Shown piece after piece: positions 34,475-42,193 of a stretch of DNA of 64,000 bases. Position numbers and translations under genes: made by a program. Below the pieces are notes generated by a model, which was not told the DNA's origin, searched no databases, and saw only the letters and a program-made list of their open reading frames with translations. The stretch's first letter is position 1, and each line of letters starts with the position of its first letter. Origin of the DNA: Gammaproteobacteria bacterium (GTDB lineage Bacteria; Pseudomonadota; Gammaproteobacteria; Pseudomonadales; Cellvibrionaceae); the NCBI GenBank assembly GCA_021151835.1, contig JAGKWO010000018.1:1-64000 (forward strand). Direction: 5' to 3'.

Positions 34475-35098
34475 ATGAGTATCTTCCAATCCGTTGTCGG
34501 TGTTATTTTGGCCGGCGGCCTGGCCAAACGTATGGGCGGCGGCGATAAGTGCCTCCTTCCCCTCGCTGGCAAAACCCTGTTGCAACGGACTGTTGAACGC
34601 GCCCAACCCCAGGTTGGAACATTATTATTAAATGCCAATGGCAGTAGTTTGCGTTTTGCCCGGACGCGCTTACCTGTCATCCCGGATGTATTTCCCAACA
34701 ACCTGGGTCCATTGGCCGGCATTCATGCTGGCCTGAAAAGAATGCATCTCGACAATCCTGATGCGGAATGGCTGGTGAGTTTTGCTTCCGATACACCATT
34801 TTTCCCAACTGATCTGGTGGAGCGCCTGCTTGGTGCTGCCGTCGCGAGTAAAAGCTTGCTGGCAGTAGCAGCCTCTAAAAATCGCACCCACCCGATATTT
34901 TCACTGTGGCATGCGTCCCTGCTGGAAAAAATTGAACAGCAATTGCAAAGCGGGGATATTCCACGCCTGCAAGATTGGGTCAAACAACAGAAAATGGTAC
35001 AAGTTGAATTTGCAGCGGATGCCTTTGACCCGTTCCTGAATATCAATACCCCGCAAGACCTGTACGCCGCAGAACCTATTGCTGCATTGATTAAATAA
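34475..35098 (+). CDS. mobA: Molybdenum cofactor guanylyltransferase
   Basis: The enzyme adds GMP to molybdopterin to form the MGD cofactor. 207 residues. The N-terminal nucleotide-binding motif is GVILAGGLAKRMGGGDKCLLPLAGKTLL split here as LAGG-x3-RMGGxDK; later PVIPDVFPNNLGPLAGIHAGL and FASDTPFFPTDLV give the metal-binding Asp. It indicates that the host has molybdoenzymes. No other molybdenum gene lies nearby. Confidence 0.95.
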   Translation: MSIFQSVVGVILAGGLAKRMGGGDKCLLPLAGKTLLQRTVERAQPQVGTLLLNANGSSLRFARTRLPVIPDVFPNNLGPLAGIHAGLKRMHLDNPDAEWLVSFASDTPFFPTDLVERLLGAAVASKSLLAVAASKNRTHPIFSLWHASLLEKIEQQLQSGDIPRLQDWVKQQKMVQVEFAADAFDPFLNINTPQDLYAAEPIAALIK

Positions 35099-35164
35099 AA
35101 CGGGGATCGCCTGAAACTCGCCAGGCTGTTATGCTTTTCCAAAATTTTTTTGAGGGAAATAGCA

Positions 35165-35569
35165 ATGTGGTGGCGAGTGCTGTGTGTAATACAATTTTGC
35201 GGTTTGCTGGCGATTTATACGTATCTCGGGTTAACTCCCCATCCCGAACAATCAGTGCCAATGTTCAATGATTTATTAATGCATTTTTCCGGCTACATTG
35301 TTGCTGCTATTTCCATTAGCTTTGCGTTTCCCAAGTGGGTGCTTTGGCACCGAGCAGCCCTCCTGATCAGCTATTCTTTTGCCATCGAAGTAGGCCAGCA
35401 TTTTAATCCGCCACGCACCTTTAGCCTTGCCGATATGCTGGCAAACAGCAGCGGCGTTATTTTAGGCTTATGCATCATTTTCTTACTGACCAGGTATGTA
35501 ACCCCGTTTACCAAATTGCTTTACTGGAAAACAAATTTAAATAACGGCGCAATCAGTTCCAATTCCTGA
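35165..35569 (+). CDS. VanZ-like family membrane protein
   Basis: 134 residues from the ATG at 35165, with GAGGGAAA eight bases upstream. Four hydrophobic segments are visible, and the motifs LLMHFSGYIVAAI and ADMLANSSGVILGL match the VanZ-like family (cf. DKxxHFxxY and DxxxNxxGxxxG). VanZ gives low-level teicoplanin resistance in enterococci, but the family is broad and most members have no known role. It follows mobA and precedes a DUF1287 gene by 20 nt. Confidence 0.9.
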   Translation: MWWRVLCVIQFCGLLAIYTYLGLTPHPEQSVPMFNDLLMHFSGYIVAAISISFAFPKWVLWHRAALLISYSFAIEVGQHFNPPRTFSLADMLANSSGVILGLCIIFLLTRYVTPFTKLLYWKTNLNNGAISSNS

Positions 35570-35589
35570 ACCCCGGGTTCATTAGTATC

Positions 35590-36192
35590 ATGGCCAGGAA
35601 CATTTTTTTATTTATCAGTTTGTTATTGGCATTTGTTTTCACGCCCGTTATGGCGGGCGGTTTAAACAAGGCTGATTTACTCGTTGATGCCGCGATCAAA
35701 CAGACTACCGATAAGGTTACCTACAACGGTGCCTACTTTAAAATCGCCTATCCGATGGGGGATATACCTGCAGAGTATGGGGTATGTACCGATGTGGTAA
35801 TTCGCGCATACCGTAAACTCGGCATCGATTTGCAGCAATTGGTTCATGAAGACATGCGTGGAAATTTTTCGCTTTACCCGGCAAAGCGCAACTGGGGCCA
35901 AACAAAAACTGATACCAATATTGATCACCGCCGCGTCCCTAACCTGCAAACATTTTTTACCCGTCACGGCAAAAAACTCGCGGTAACAGCCCAGGGGGAA
36001 AATTACCAGAGCGGTGATTTGGTCACCTGGATTTTACCGGGCAATCTTCCGCATATTGGTGTGGTCACCAATAAATTATCGATGGATGGCCAGCGCCCAT
36101 TGATTGTCCACAATATTGGCGCCGGGCCCAAACTCGACGATATATTGTTTGCTTATCCAATCAGCGGACACTATCGCTACGGTTTATTTTAA
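35590..36192 (+). CDS. DUF1287 domain protein, exported
   Basis: 200 residues with a signal peptide (FLFISLLLAFVFTPVMAGG). The mature part matches DUF1287: VTYNGAYFKIAYPMGDIPAEYGVCTDVVIRAYRKLGIDLQ divided by short gaps, then NIDHRRVPNLQTFF, DLVTWILPGNLPHIGVVTN and a C-terminal HYRYGLF. The invariant Cys in GVCTDVV and the His in PHIGVV recall NlpC/P60-type cysteine peptidases, which is only a structural inference. Its 3' end overlaps the convergent esterase gene by 32 bp. Confidence 0.92.
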   Translation: MARNIFLFISLLLAFVFTPVMAGGLNKADLLVDAAIKQTTDKVTYNGAYFKIAYPMGDIPAEYGVCTDVVIRAYRKLGIDLQQLVHEDMRGNFSLYPAKRNWGQTKTDTNIDHRRVPNLQTFFTRHGKKLAVTAQGENYQSGDLVTWILPGNLPHIGVVTNKLSMDGQRPLIVHNIGAGPKLDDILFAYPISGHYRYGLF

Positions 36193-37168
36193 ATTGCTGA
36201 TCCAGAAATGTAACAACAATATCCACTGCAGATGTTAACCAGGGATCAAACAACCAGAACGAATGCGGAGTACCGGAAAGTTGCGAGACCTGGTAAGGAA
36301 TTGCCAAGGGCTTCATTTTTTCAATCATTTCTTTATGCCCTACACTGAACCGCTCCTGGGCGCTGATCAAAAATAAAATCGGCGGGGTATTTTTATTTAC
36401 ATAGAATATCGGCGATGCCTCATGCCAATGCGCTGTTTTTTCGGCATAACGCCCGCCGAACCAGGCACCAGCTGCAGAGGGATTTTTACGGGGATCATCT
36501 TCATGGAGTCGCGCCGCTGCCGAAGTGAAATCGGATAACCCATCAATATTAATAATTGCCTGCACAGCGCTGGAAATAGTGGATGTTTTTACTTGCGGAT
36601 CAAATTTTTCTATTCCTGCGGTCACACCCGTCAAGCTGGCGATTTGCCCTCCGGCGGAGCCACCGGCAATCGCGATAAGCTCAGGATCTACTCCATATTT
36701 TTTAGCGCTGCTCCGCAACCAGCGAATTGCCGCTTTCGCATCGTAAATAGCTGCGGGATAAAGTGCTTCACCGGATAAGCGATAACTCATTGTTGCAGCG
36801 ACGTAACCATGCTCCGCCATCGCCACTGCAAAAGGAGTGAAATTGGTTCTGTAACCTGAAGCCCAACCGCCGCCATGCACAAAAATAATCCCTGGCCGCA
36901 ATTGTTTGCTATTGGTTTTGGGTAAATATAAATCCAGCTGCAATGCGCGGTTTCCATAGCGCACATAGGTGATGTTTTTCATTTCTTTAACCGTCGCCGG
37001 CACACTCACACTGGCAATAGTGATAAACGGGTAATCGCCAATTAATTTCCGGTAGGTATTTTCTGCGGTATATGTGTTAGCAGGATTTTCAATCCGGGTA
37101 ATTGTCTGGCAACCAGCGATCTGGACAACCAATAAAGCAATACTGATAAGGCGTAGAAAAATAATCAT
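36161..37168 (-). CDS. Lipoprotein alpha/beta hydrolase (acetyl esterase/BD-FAE-like)
   Basis: 335 residues from the ATG at 37168 (a GTG two codons upstream is possible). The signal sequence ends in a lipobox-like VQIAGC (about residues 15-20), so it is probably an outer-membrane-attached lipoprotein. The hydrolase has the HSL-type oxyanion motif FVHGGGWASG, the nucleophile elbow GGSAGGQ, and a C-terminal GTPHSFW with the catalytic His. Such enzymes remove acetyl or feruloyl groups from polysaccharides; the substrate here is unknown. This fits a plant-cell-wall degrader but is an inference. Confidence 0.9.
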   Translation of the reverse strand: MIIFLRLISIALLVVQIAGCQTITRIENPANTYTAENTYRKLIGDYPFITIASVSVPATVKEMKNITYVRYGNRALQLDLYLPKTNSKQLRPGIIFVHGGGWASGYRTNFTPFAVAMAEHGYVAATMSYRLSGEALYPAAIYDAKAAIRWLRSSAKKYGVDPELIAIAGGSAGGQIASLTGVTAGIEKFDPQVKTSTISSAVQAIINIDGLSDFTSAAARLHEDDPRKNPSAAGAWFGGRYAEKTAHWHEASPIFYVNKNTPPILFLISAQERFSVGHKEMIEKMKPLAIPYQVSQLSGTPHSFWLFDPWLTSAVDIVVTFLDQQFKINRSDSVR

Positions 37169-37283
37169 GTTCACTCACTCGCTGGCGAATTGAGAAAACC
37201 GAAATTTTATGCCGATATTTTTTTGTTAAGTGTACCGATGAAAAACAAGAAGTGCATCAATAAACATTCCATGCGATAACACC

Positions 37284-37347
37284 AATGCCCACCATAAAAA
37301 CTAAATGCCCCACTGTAAAAACCAATGCCCCACTGTAAAAACTAAAT
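37284..37347. repeat. Three-copy 20-bp tandem repeat
   Basis: Units starting AATGCCC at 37284, 37304 and 37324 have a 20-bp period. The last two (AATGCCCCACTGTAAAAACC and a copy differing at the final base) are nearly identical; the first is diverged. It lies between the esterase gene and the aceF terminator. Confidence 0.9.
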
Positions 37348-37354
37348 GAAAACA

Positions 37355-37381
37355 AAAAGGCCAGCAATGAGCTGGCCTTTT
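37355..37381 (-). terminator. Rho-independent terminator after aceF
   Basis: An 11-bp perfect stem AAAAGGCCAGC/GCTGGCCTTTT with loop AATGA, 22 nt beyond the aceF stop codon on the minus strand. Confidence 0.9.
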
Positions 37382-37403
37382 GTTGATTCATTGGCGAACG
37401 ATA

Positions 37404-39005
37404 TTACAACAGCAAACGTCTTACATCAGCAATCACAGCCGTCAGGTAAGTGAAGAAACGGCCGGCATCTGCGCCGTTAATTGCACGGTGATCATAAGAC
37501 AATGACAGTGGCAACATATTACGTGGAACAAACTCCTTGCCATTCCACACTGGTTTCATTTGTGCACGGCTTACACCGAGGATCGCCACTTCCGGTGCAT
37601 TTACAATAGGAGTAAATCCGTTGCCGCCTGCGGCACCGAGACTGGAAATGGTAAAGCAACCACCTTGCATATCCGCAGGCAGTAATTTGCCATCACGCGC
37701 TTTTTTAGCAATTGCGTTAATTTCGTCAGTTAATTCCCACAAGCCTTTTTTATCCACGTTACGAATAACAGGAACCATCAAGCCGTTAGGAGTATCTACT
37801 GCGATACCAATATGCACATATTTTTTGTGAACGATGCTTTCGCCATCGTGATGCAAAGATACATTGAATGTTGGCTCAGCAATTAACGCAGCAGCACAAG
37901 CTTTCATGATGAATGGCAATGGAGTCAATTTGCTGCCGCGCTTTTCAGCTTCCGCTTTCAAACCATTACGGAATGCTTCGAGATCGGTGATATCCGCATC
38001 ATCCCATTGGGTAACATGGGGGACATTCAACCAGTTGCGGCTCATGTTATCCGCAGTGATTTTCTTCACCTTGCTCATTTTTACGGTTTCGATTTCACCA
38101 AACTTGGCGAAATCCACGGCGGGCACACGCGGAATACCAGCGCCACCAGTTGCAGCACCGGATTGCGCTGCTTGCACGATTGGTTTTACATAACCGCGGA
38201 TGTCATCTTTTTGCAAACGGCCACGTGGGCCTGTGCCAGTGACTTTGCCCATATCAACACCAAGTTGACGAGCCAGTTTGCGCACGGCGGGACCGGCGTA
38301 AACATCGCCAGTTTGTTCAACGTCAGCAGCAGGTGCGGGTGCTGCTTTTGGAGCTTCAGTTTTTGCAGCAGGTGCCGGCGCTGCGGCTTCAACTTTTGCC
38401 GGAGCAGTGGCAACAGGGGCCGGTGCGACAGCAGCGCCGCCACTGGTAGCCAATACAGCAATCGCAGAACCCTGGGATACTTTATCGCCAACGTTTACAG
38501 CGATGCTGACAATTTTGCCTGCTGCTTCAGCAGGAATTTCCATAGAGGCTTTGTCTGTTTCAAGTACGATCAGTGAATCGCCAGCAGCGACTTCATCGCC
38601 AACCTTTATCGCAATCTCAATCACTTCTACGCCTTCAGCGCCACCAATATCCGGAACCACCAGGTTTATTTCAGCACTTGCAGCAGGTGCAGAGGCCGGA
38701 GCACTAACGGGTGCCGGTGCCGCCGCTGGTTCTGCGGTTTGCGGCGCGGGTGCAGACGCCGCAGCCCCTTCCGCTTCAACTTCCAGCAACACACTGCCTT
38801 GCGATACTTTATCGCCAGTATTTACTTTGATAGCGACAACCTTACCTGATGTATCAGCTGGGATTTCCATTGAAGCCTTGTCGGTTTCAAGCACGACAAT
38901 TGAATCACCTTCAGCGACCACATCGCCCACTTTCACGGAGATTTCAATTACTTCAACGCCTTCTGCGCCGCCAATATCAGGCACTTTAATAGTTTGAATT
39001 GCCAC
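37404..39005 (-). CDS. aceF: Pyruvate dehydrogenase E2, dihydrolipoyl acetyltransferase
   Basis: The core subunit of pyruvate dehydrogenase, which transfers the acetyl group to CoA. 533 residues. Two N-terminal lipoyl domains are visible, each with the lipoylated lysine in ETDKASMEIPA (about residues 35-50 and 150-165). Ala/Pro-rich linkers follow each domain. Then come an E1/E3-binding domain (AGPAVRKLARQLGVDMGKVTG region, about 235-270) and the catalytic domain, ending with SLSYDHRAINGADAGRF (catalytic His). E. coli has three lipoyl domains; two is usual for Pseudomonas-type enzymes. Downstream of aceE with a hairpin in the gap. The E3 subunit gene is not in the window. Confidence 0.97.
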   Translation of the reverse strand: MAIQTIKVPDIGGAEGVEVIEISVKVGDVVAEGDSIVVLETDKASMEIPADTSGKVVAIKVNTGDKVSQGSVLLEVEAEGAAASAPAPQTAEPAAAPAPVSAPASAPAASAEINLVVPDIGGAEGVEVIEIAIKVGDEVAAGDSLIVLETDKASMEIPAEAAGKIVSIAVNVGDKVSQGSAIAVLATSGGAAVAPAPVATAPAKVEAAAPAPAAKTEAPKAAPAPAADVEQTGDVYAGPAVRKLARQLGVDMGKVTGTGPRGRLQKDDIRGYVKPIVQAAQSGAATGGAGIPRVPAVDFAKFGEIETVKMSKVKKITADNMSRNWLNVPHVTQWDDADITDLEAFRNGLKAEAEKRGSKLTPLPFIMKACAAALIAEPTFNVSLHHDGESIVHKKYVHIGIAVDTPNGLMVPVIRNVDKKGLWELTDEINAIAKKARDGKLLPADMQGGCFTISSLGAAGGNGFTPIVNAPEVAILGVSRAQMKPVWNGKEFVPRNMLPLSLSYDHRAINGADAGRFFTYLTAVIADVRRLLL

Positions 39006-39070
39006 TGTAGTAGTTCCTCATTAATCGGTTATTTCTACATTTGATAAATGTTTTGGAGAATACAAACAAC

Positions 39071-39095
39071 ATCGCCCTCTTTGTGAGAGGGCGAT
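39071..39095 (-). promoter_or_regulatory. Hairpin in the aceE-aceF gap
   Basis: ATCGCCCTC (39071-39079) and GAGGGCGAT (39087-39095) form a perfect 9-bp stem 5 nt after the aceE stop codon. It may be a partial intra-operon terminator or an mRNA-stabilising stem that adjusts the E1 to E2 ratio. Confidence 0.6.
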
Positions 39096-39099
39096 AGTT

Positions 39100-41751
39100 T
39101 TATACACTCATCGGATCCGCTTTTTCCGGATCAATACCAAACTTCTTGATGGCCTTGGCGACCACATCGGCTTTGATCTTGCCCTGGTCTGCCAAAGATT
39201 TGAGTGCAGCAATAACCACGAAGTAACGGTTAACTTCGAAGAAATGACGCAATTGGGTACGGGTATCACTGCGGCCAAAACCTTCCGTTCCCAACACGGT
39301 GTAATCGCCGGGAATATAAGCGCGCAGTTGCTCGGAGTAAGTTTTCAGGTTGTCAGTGGAGATAATGAATGGGCCTTCGGCGCCCTCCAATACCTGGGTA
39401 ATATAAGGTTTGCGTTGAGCGGCAGTGGGGTTCAGCATATTCCAACGAGTGGCGCGTTGGCCATCGCGGGTCAATTCATTCACACTGGTAACGCTCCACA
39501 CATCGGCTTCAACATCAAAGTCTTTGCGCAGGATTTCAGCAGCGAAGCGCACTTCACGCAAAATAGTACCAGCACCCAACAGTTGTACGCGGTTCTTGGC
39601 CTTGCCAGTACCTTTTTCCAGTTGATAGATACCTTTGATGATGCCTTCTTCGGAACCTTCCGGCATATCCGGATGCTGATAGTTTTCGTTCATCAATGAA
39701 ACGTAATAGAACACGTTTTCATTGTCATGGTACATGCGCTTGATGCCGTCCTGGATAATAACTGCAAGCTCGTAAGCGTAGGTTGGATCGTAAGAGCGGC
39801 AGTTCGGAATAGTGTTAGCGAATACATGGCTATGACCATCCTGATGCTGCAAACCCTCACCATTCAAGGTGGTGCGACCGGCAGTAGCACCCAACAGGAA
39901 TCCGCGCGCTTGTGAGTCACCTGCCGCCCATGCCAGGTCACCAATACGCTGGAAACCAAACATGGAGTAATAGATGTAGAACGGGATCATTGGTTTCCTG
40001 TAGTTGCTGTAGGCAGTGGCTGCCGCAATCCAGGAAGCCATGGAACCAGCTTCGTTAATACCCTCTTCCAGAATCTGGCCAGTGGCAGATTCGTGGTAGG
40101 ACATCATTTGACCTGCATCATGGGGAGTATATTTTTGCCCCTCGGATGAATAGATACCCACCGTCTTGAACATACCTTCCATACCAAAGGTACGCGCTTC
40201 GTCCGGTACGATCGGCACAATTTGTTTACCGATGTTCTTGTCTTTCACCAGGGACGACAGGATACGCACAAAACTCATGGTCGTAGAGATTTCGCGCTCA
40301 CCGGTGCTCTTCAATTGCGCCGCAAATGCGTCCAGTGCCGGCACCAGCAGCGGATCAAATTTAGGATCGCGCGATGGTAAAAAGCCTTTTAATACCTGAC
40401 GGCGCGCCTTCATATACTGCATTTCCGGGCTGTCTTCCGCCGGGCGGTAGTATGGAAGCTTGGGCAAATCTTCATCGCTGATCGGCAATTCAAAACGATC
40501 ACGGAATTTTTTCAGATCTTCTGTCGCCAGGGATTTAGCGGAGTGGGTCTTGTTGATAGCTTCGCCCGATGAACCCATGCCGTAACCTTTTACGGTCTGG
40601 GCGAGAATAACTGTTGGCCTGCCTTTGGTGTTAACCGCTTGATAGTAAGCGTTGTAAACCTTATGGGAATCATGGCCACCGCGCGCCAGGCCCATGATGT
40701 CGTCATCCGACAAATCCTTGACCAGTTCCAGCAACTCCGGATATTTGCCAAAGAAATGCTCGCGGGTGTATGCACCGCCGTTGGCTTTGTAGTTTTGCAT
40801 TTCACCATCGACAACTTCGTCCATGCGCTTTTGCAACAGGCCGGTTTTGTCTTTGGCAAGCAGGTCATCCCAGCCGCGGCCCCACAGAACTTTAATAACG
40901 TTCCAGCCAGCGCCACGGAATACACCTTCCAGTTCCTGTACGATTTTACTGTTGCCGCGCACCGGACCATCCAGACGCTGCAAGTTACAGTTGATGACGA
41001 AAATAAGGTTGTCCAGCTTTTCACGCGTTGCCAGGGAAATAGCACCCAGGCTTTCCGGCTCATCACATTCACCATCACCCAGGAAAGCCCAGACTTTACG
41101 GTCAGTCTTGGGGATCAAACCACGCGCTTCCATGTAACGGTTAAAACGCGCCTGGTAAATGGCTTTGATTGGTCCCAACCCCATAGATACGGTCGGGAAC
41201 TGCCAGTAATCAGGCATCAACCATGGGTGCGGGTATGAAGAAAGACCACCGCCATTGACTTCGCGGCGGAAATTATCCAGATGGGATTCATTGAGGCGGC
41301 CCTCAACAAATGAACGGGCATACATACCGGGTGAAACATGGCCCTGGAAATAAATCAGGTCGCCGGGTGTGTCGCCGTCGTTGCCGCGGAAAAAGTGGTT
41401 AAAACCCACATCATATAAGGTGGCCGATGACGCGAAGGAGGCAATGTGGCCCCCGAGGCCTTCATCGTTATCGTTGGCTTTCATTACCATGGCCATGGCA
41501 TTCCAACGAATAATTGAGCGAATTTTGCGCTCCAGTTTGGTATCGCCCGGAGACTTGATTTCTTTTTCTACAGGAATGGTATTGCGATAGGGAGTCTGGA
41601 TAGAAGAAGGCTGTTCAATGCCATGGTTAACGGCGGACTCGGACAGGGATTTCAGCAACTCCGCCGCACGGTCTTTACCGGCATGACGGACAACTGATTT
41701 CAGGGCGTCCAGCCACTCTTTTGTTTCAATGGCATCAATATCTTGTAGCAT
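39100..41751 (-). CDS. aceE: Pyruvate dehydrogenase E1 (homodimeric type)
   Basis: The thiamine-diphosphate enzyme decarboxylates pyruvate and acetylates E2. 883 residues, the size of the homodimeric E1 of gammaproteobacteria. The TPP-binding stretch GDGECDEPESLGAI to NCNLQRLDGPVRGN is present, as are the N-terminal E2-contact region and EEGINEAGSMASWIAA further on. GAGGAG lies 6 nt before the ATG. Promoter and control sites should lie in the 442-bp region upstream. Confidence 0.98.
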   Translation of the reverse strand: MLQDIDAIETKEWLDALKSVVRHAGKDRAAELLKSLSESAVNHGIEQPSSIQTPYRNTIPVEKEIKSPGDTKLERKIRSIIRWNAMAMVMKANDNDEGLGGHIASFASSATLYDVGFNHFFRGNDGDTPGDLIYFQGHVSPGMYARSFVEGRLNESHLDNFRREVNGGGLSSYPHPWLMPDYWQFPTVSMGLGPIKAIYQARFNRYMEARGLIPKTDRKVWAFLGDGECDEPESLGAISLATREKLDNLIFVINCNLQRLDGPVRGNSKIVQELEGVFRGAGWNVIKVLWGRGWDDLLAKDKTGLLQKRMDEVVDGEMQNYKANGGAYTREHFFGKYPELLELVKDLSDDDIMGLARGGHDSHKVYNAYYQAVNTKGRPTVILAQTVKGYGMGSSGEAINKTHSAKSLATEDLKKFRDRFELPISDEDLPKLPYYRPAEDSPEMQYMKARRQVLKGFLPSRDPKFDPLLVPALDAFAAQLKSTGEREISTTMSFVRILSSLVKDKNIGKQIVPIVPDEARTFGMEGMFKTVGIYSSEGQKYTPHDAGQMMSYHESATGQILEEGINEAGSMASWIAAATAYSNYRKPMIPFYIYYSMFGFQRIGDLAWAAGDSQARGFLLGATAGRTTLNGEGLQHQDGHSHVFANTIPNCRSYDPTYAYELAVIIQDGIKRMYHDNENVFYYVSLMNENYQHPDMPEGSEEGIIKGIYQLEKGTGKAKNRVQLLGAGTILREVRFAAEILRKDFDVEADVWSVTSVNELTRDGQRATRWNMLNPTAAQRKPYITQVLEGAEGPFIISTDNLKTYSEQLRAYIPGDYTVLGTEGFGRSDTRTQLRHFFEVNRYFVVIAALKSLADQGKIKADVVAKAIKKFGIDPEKADPMSV

Positions 41752-42193
41752 TCAAATCTCCTCAGCTATGCGCAAATACGCACATCATGTAGCAGTAGTA
41801 TCTATATAGGAATTTGGATCTGGGCTTCGCACAAAATTTGCACAAAAGTGCGTTTTTTCATGGAGTTACAGGAGGAACTTCCCTTTTTCTTGTGTAAAAA
41901 ATCCCCGAATTCTTGCATAAGTGGGAATTTTTTACCAGCCCTAGCCAATACGGTAACACTCTGGAGGGGCACAATTTTGGTGCAATGTTAACCAGCCTTT
42001 ACATTTCAAATACAGTAACGCTATTAAAAAATCGGGCTCGCAACAGGGCTGGCATTATTACCCAAATTTTTCCGATTCACCAAGCGTAAATCAGTAAATA
42101 TTTTGATAATTTTCGCGCAACACGCACCACAAAAAAGCAACTTTCTGCTTCATATTCAACCATGCGATTATTCGTTAAACAATTCGCAAAAAA
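41752..42193. other. Long upstream region of aceE
   Basis: 442 bp with no gene. It contains a repeated TTTTGTGC on the minus strand (within 41827-41853), a long inverted repeat (41894-41935) and AT-rich sequence up to the 3' end of the M16 protease gene. A PdhR-type box is not evident. Confidence 0.6.
41894..41935. promoter_or_regulatory. Inverted repeat upstream of aceE
   Basis: GTAAAAAATCCCC (41894-41906) and GGGAATTTTTTAC (41923-41935) pair at 12 of 13 positions across a 16-nt spacer. It lies about 145-185 bp upstream of the aceE start. It may be an operator, or the terminator of a transcript crossing from upstream. Confidence 0.4.

Noticed and set aside
38407..38997. 196-codon plus-strand frame opposite aceF
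   Set aside because: Its Ala/Ser/Thr-rich protein mirrors the lipoyl domains and linkers of aceF on the other strand.
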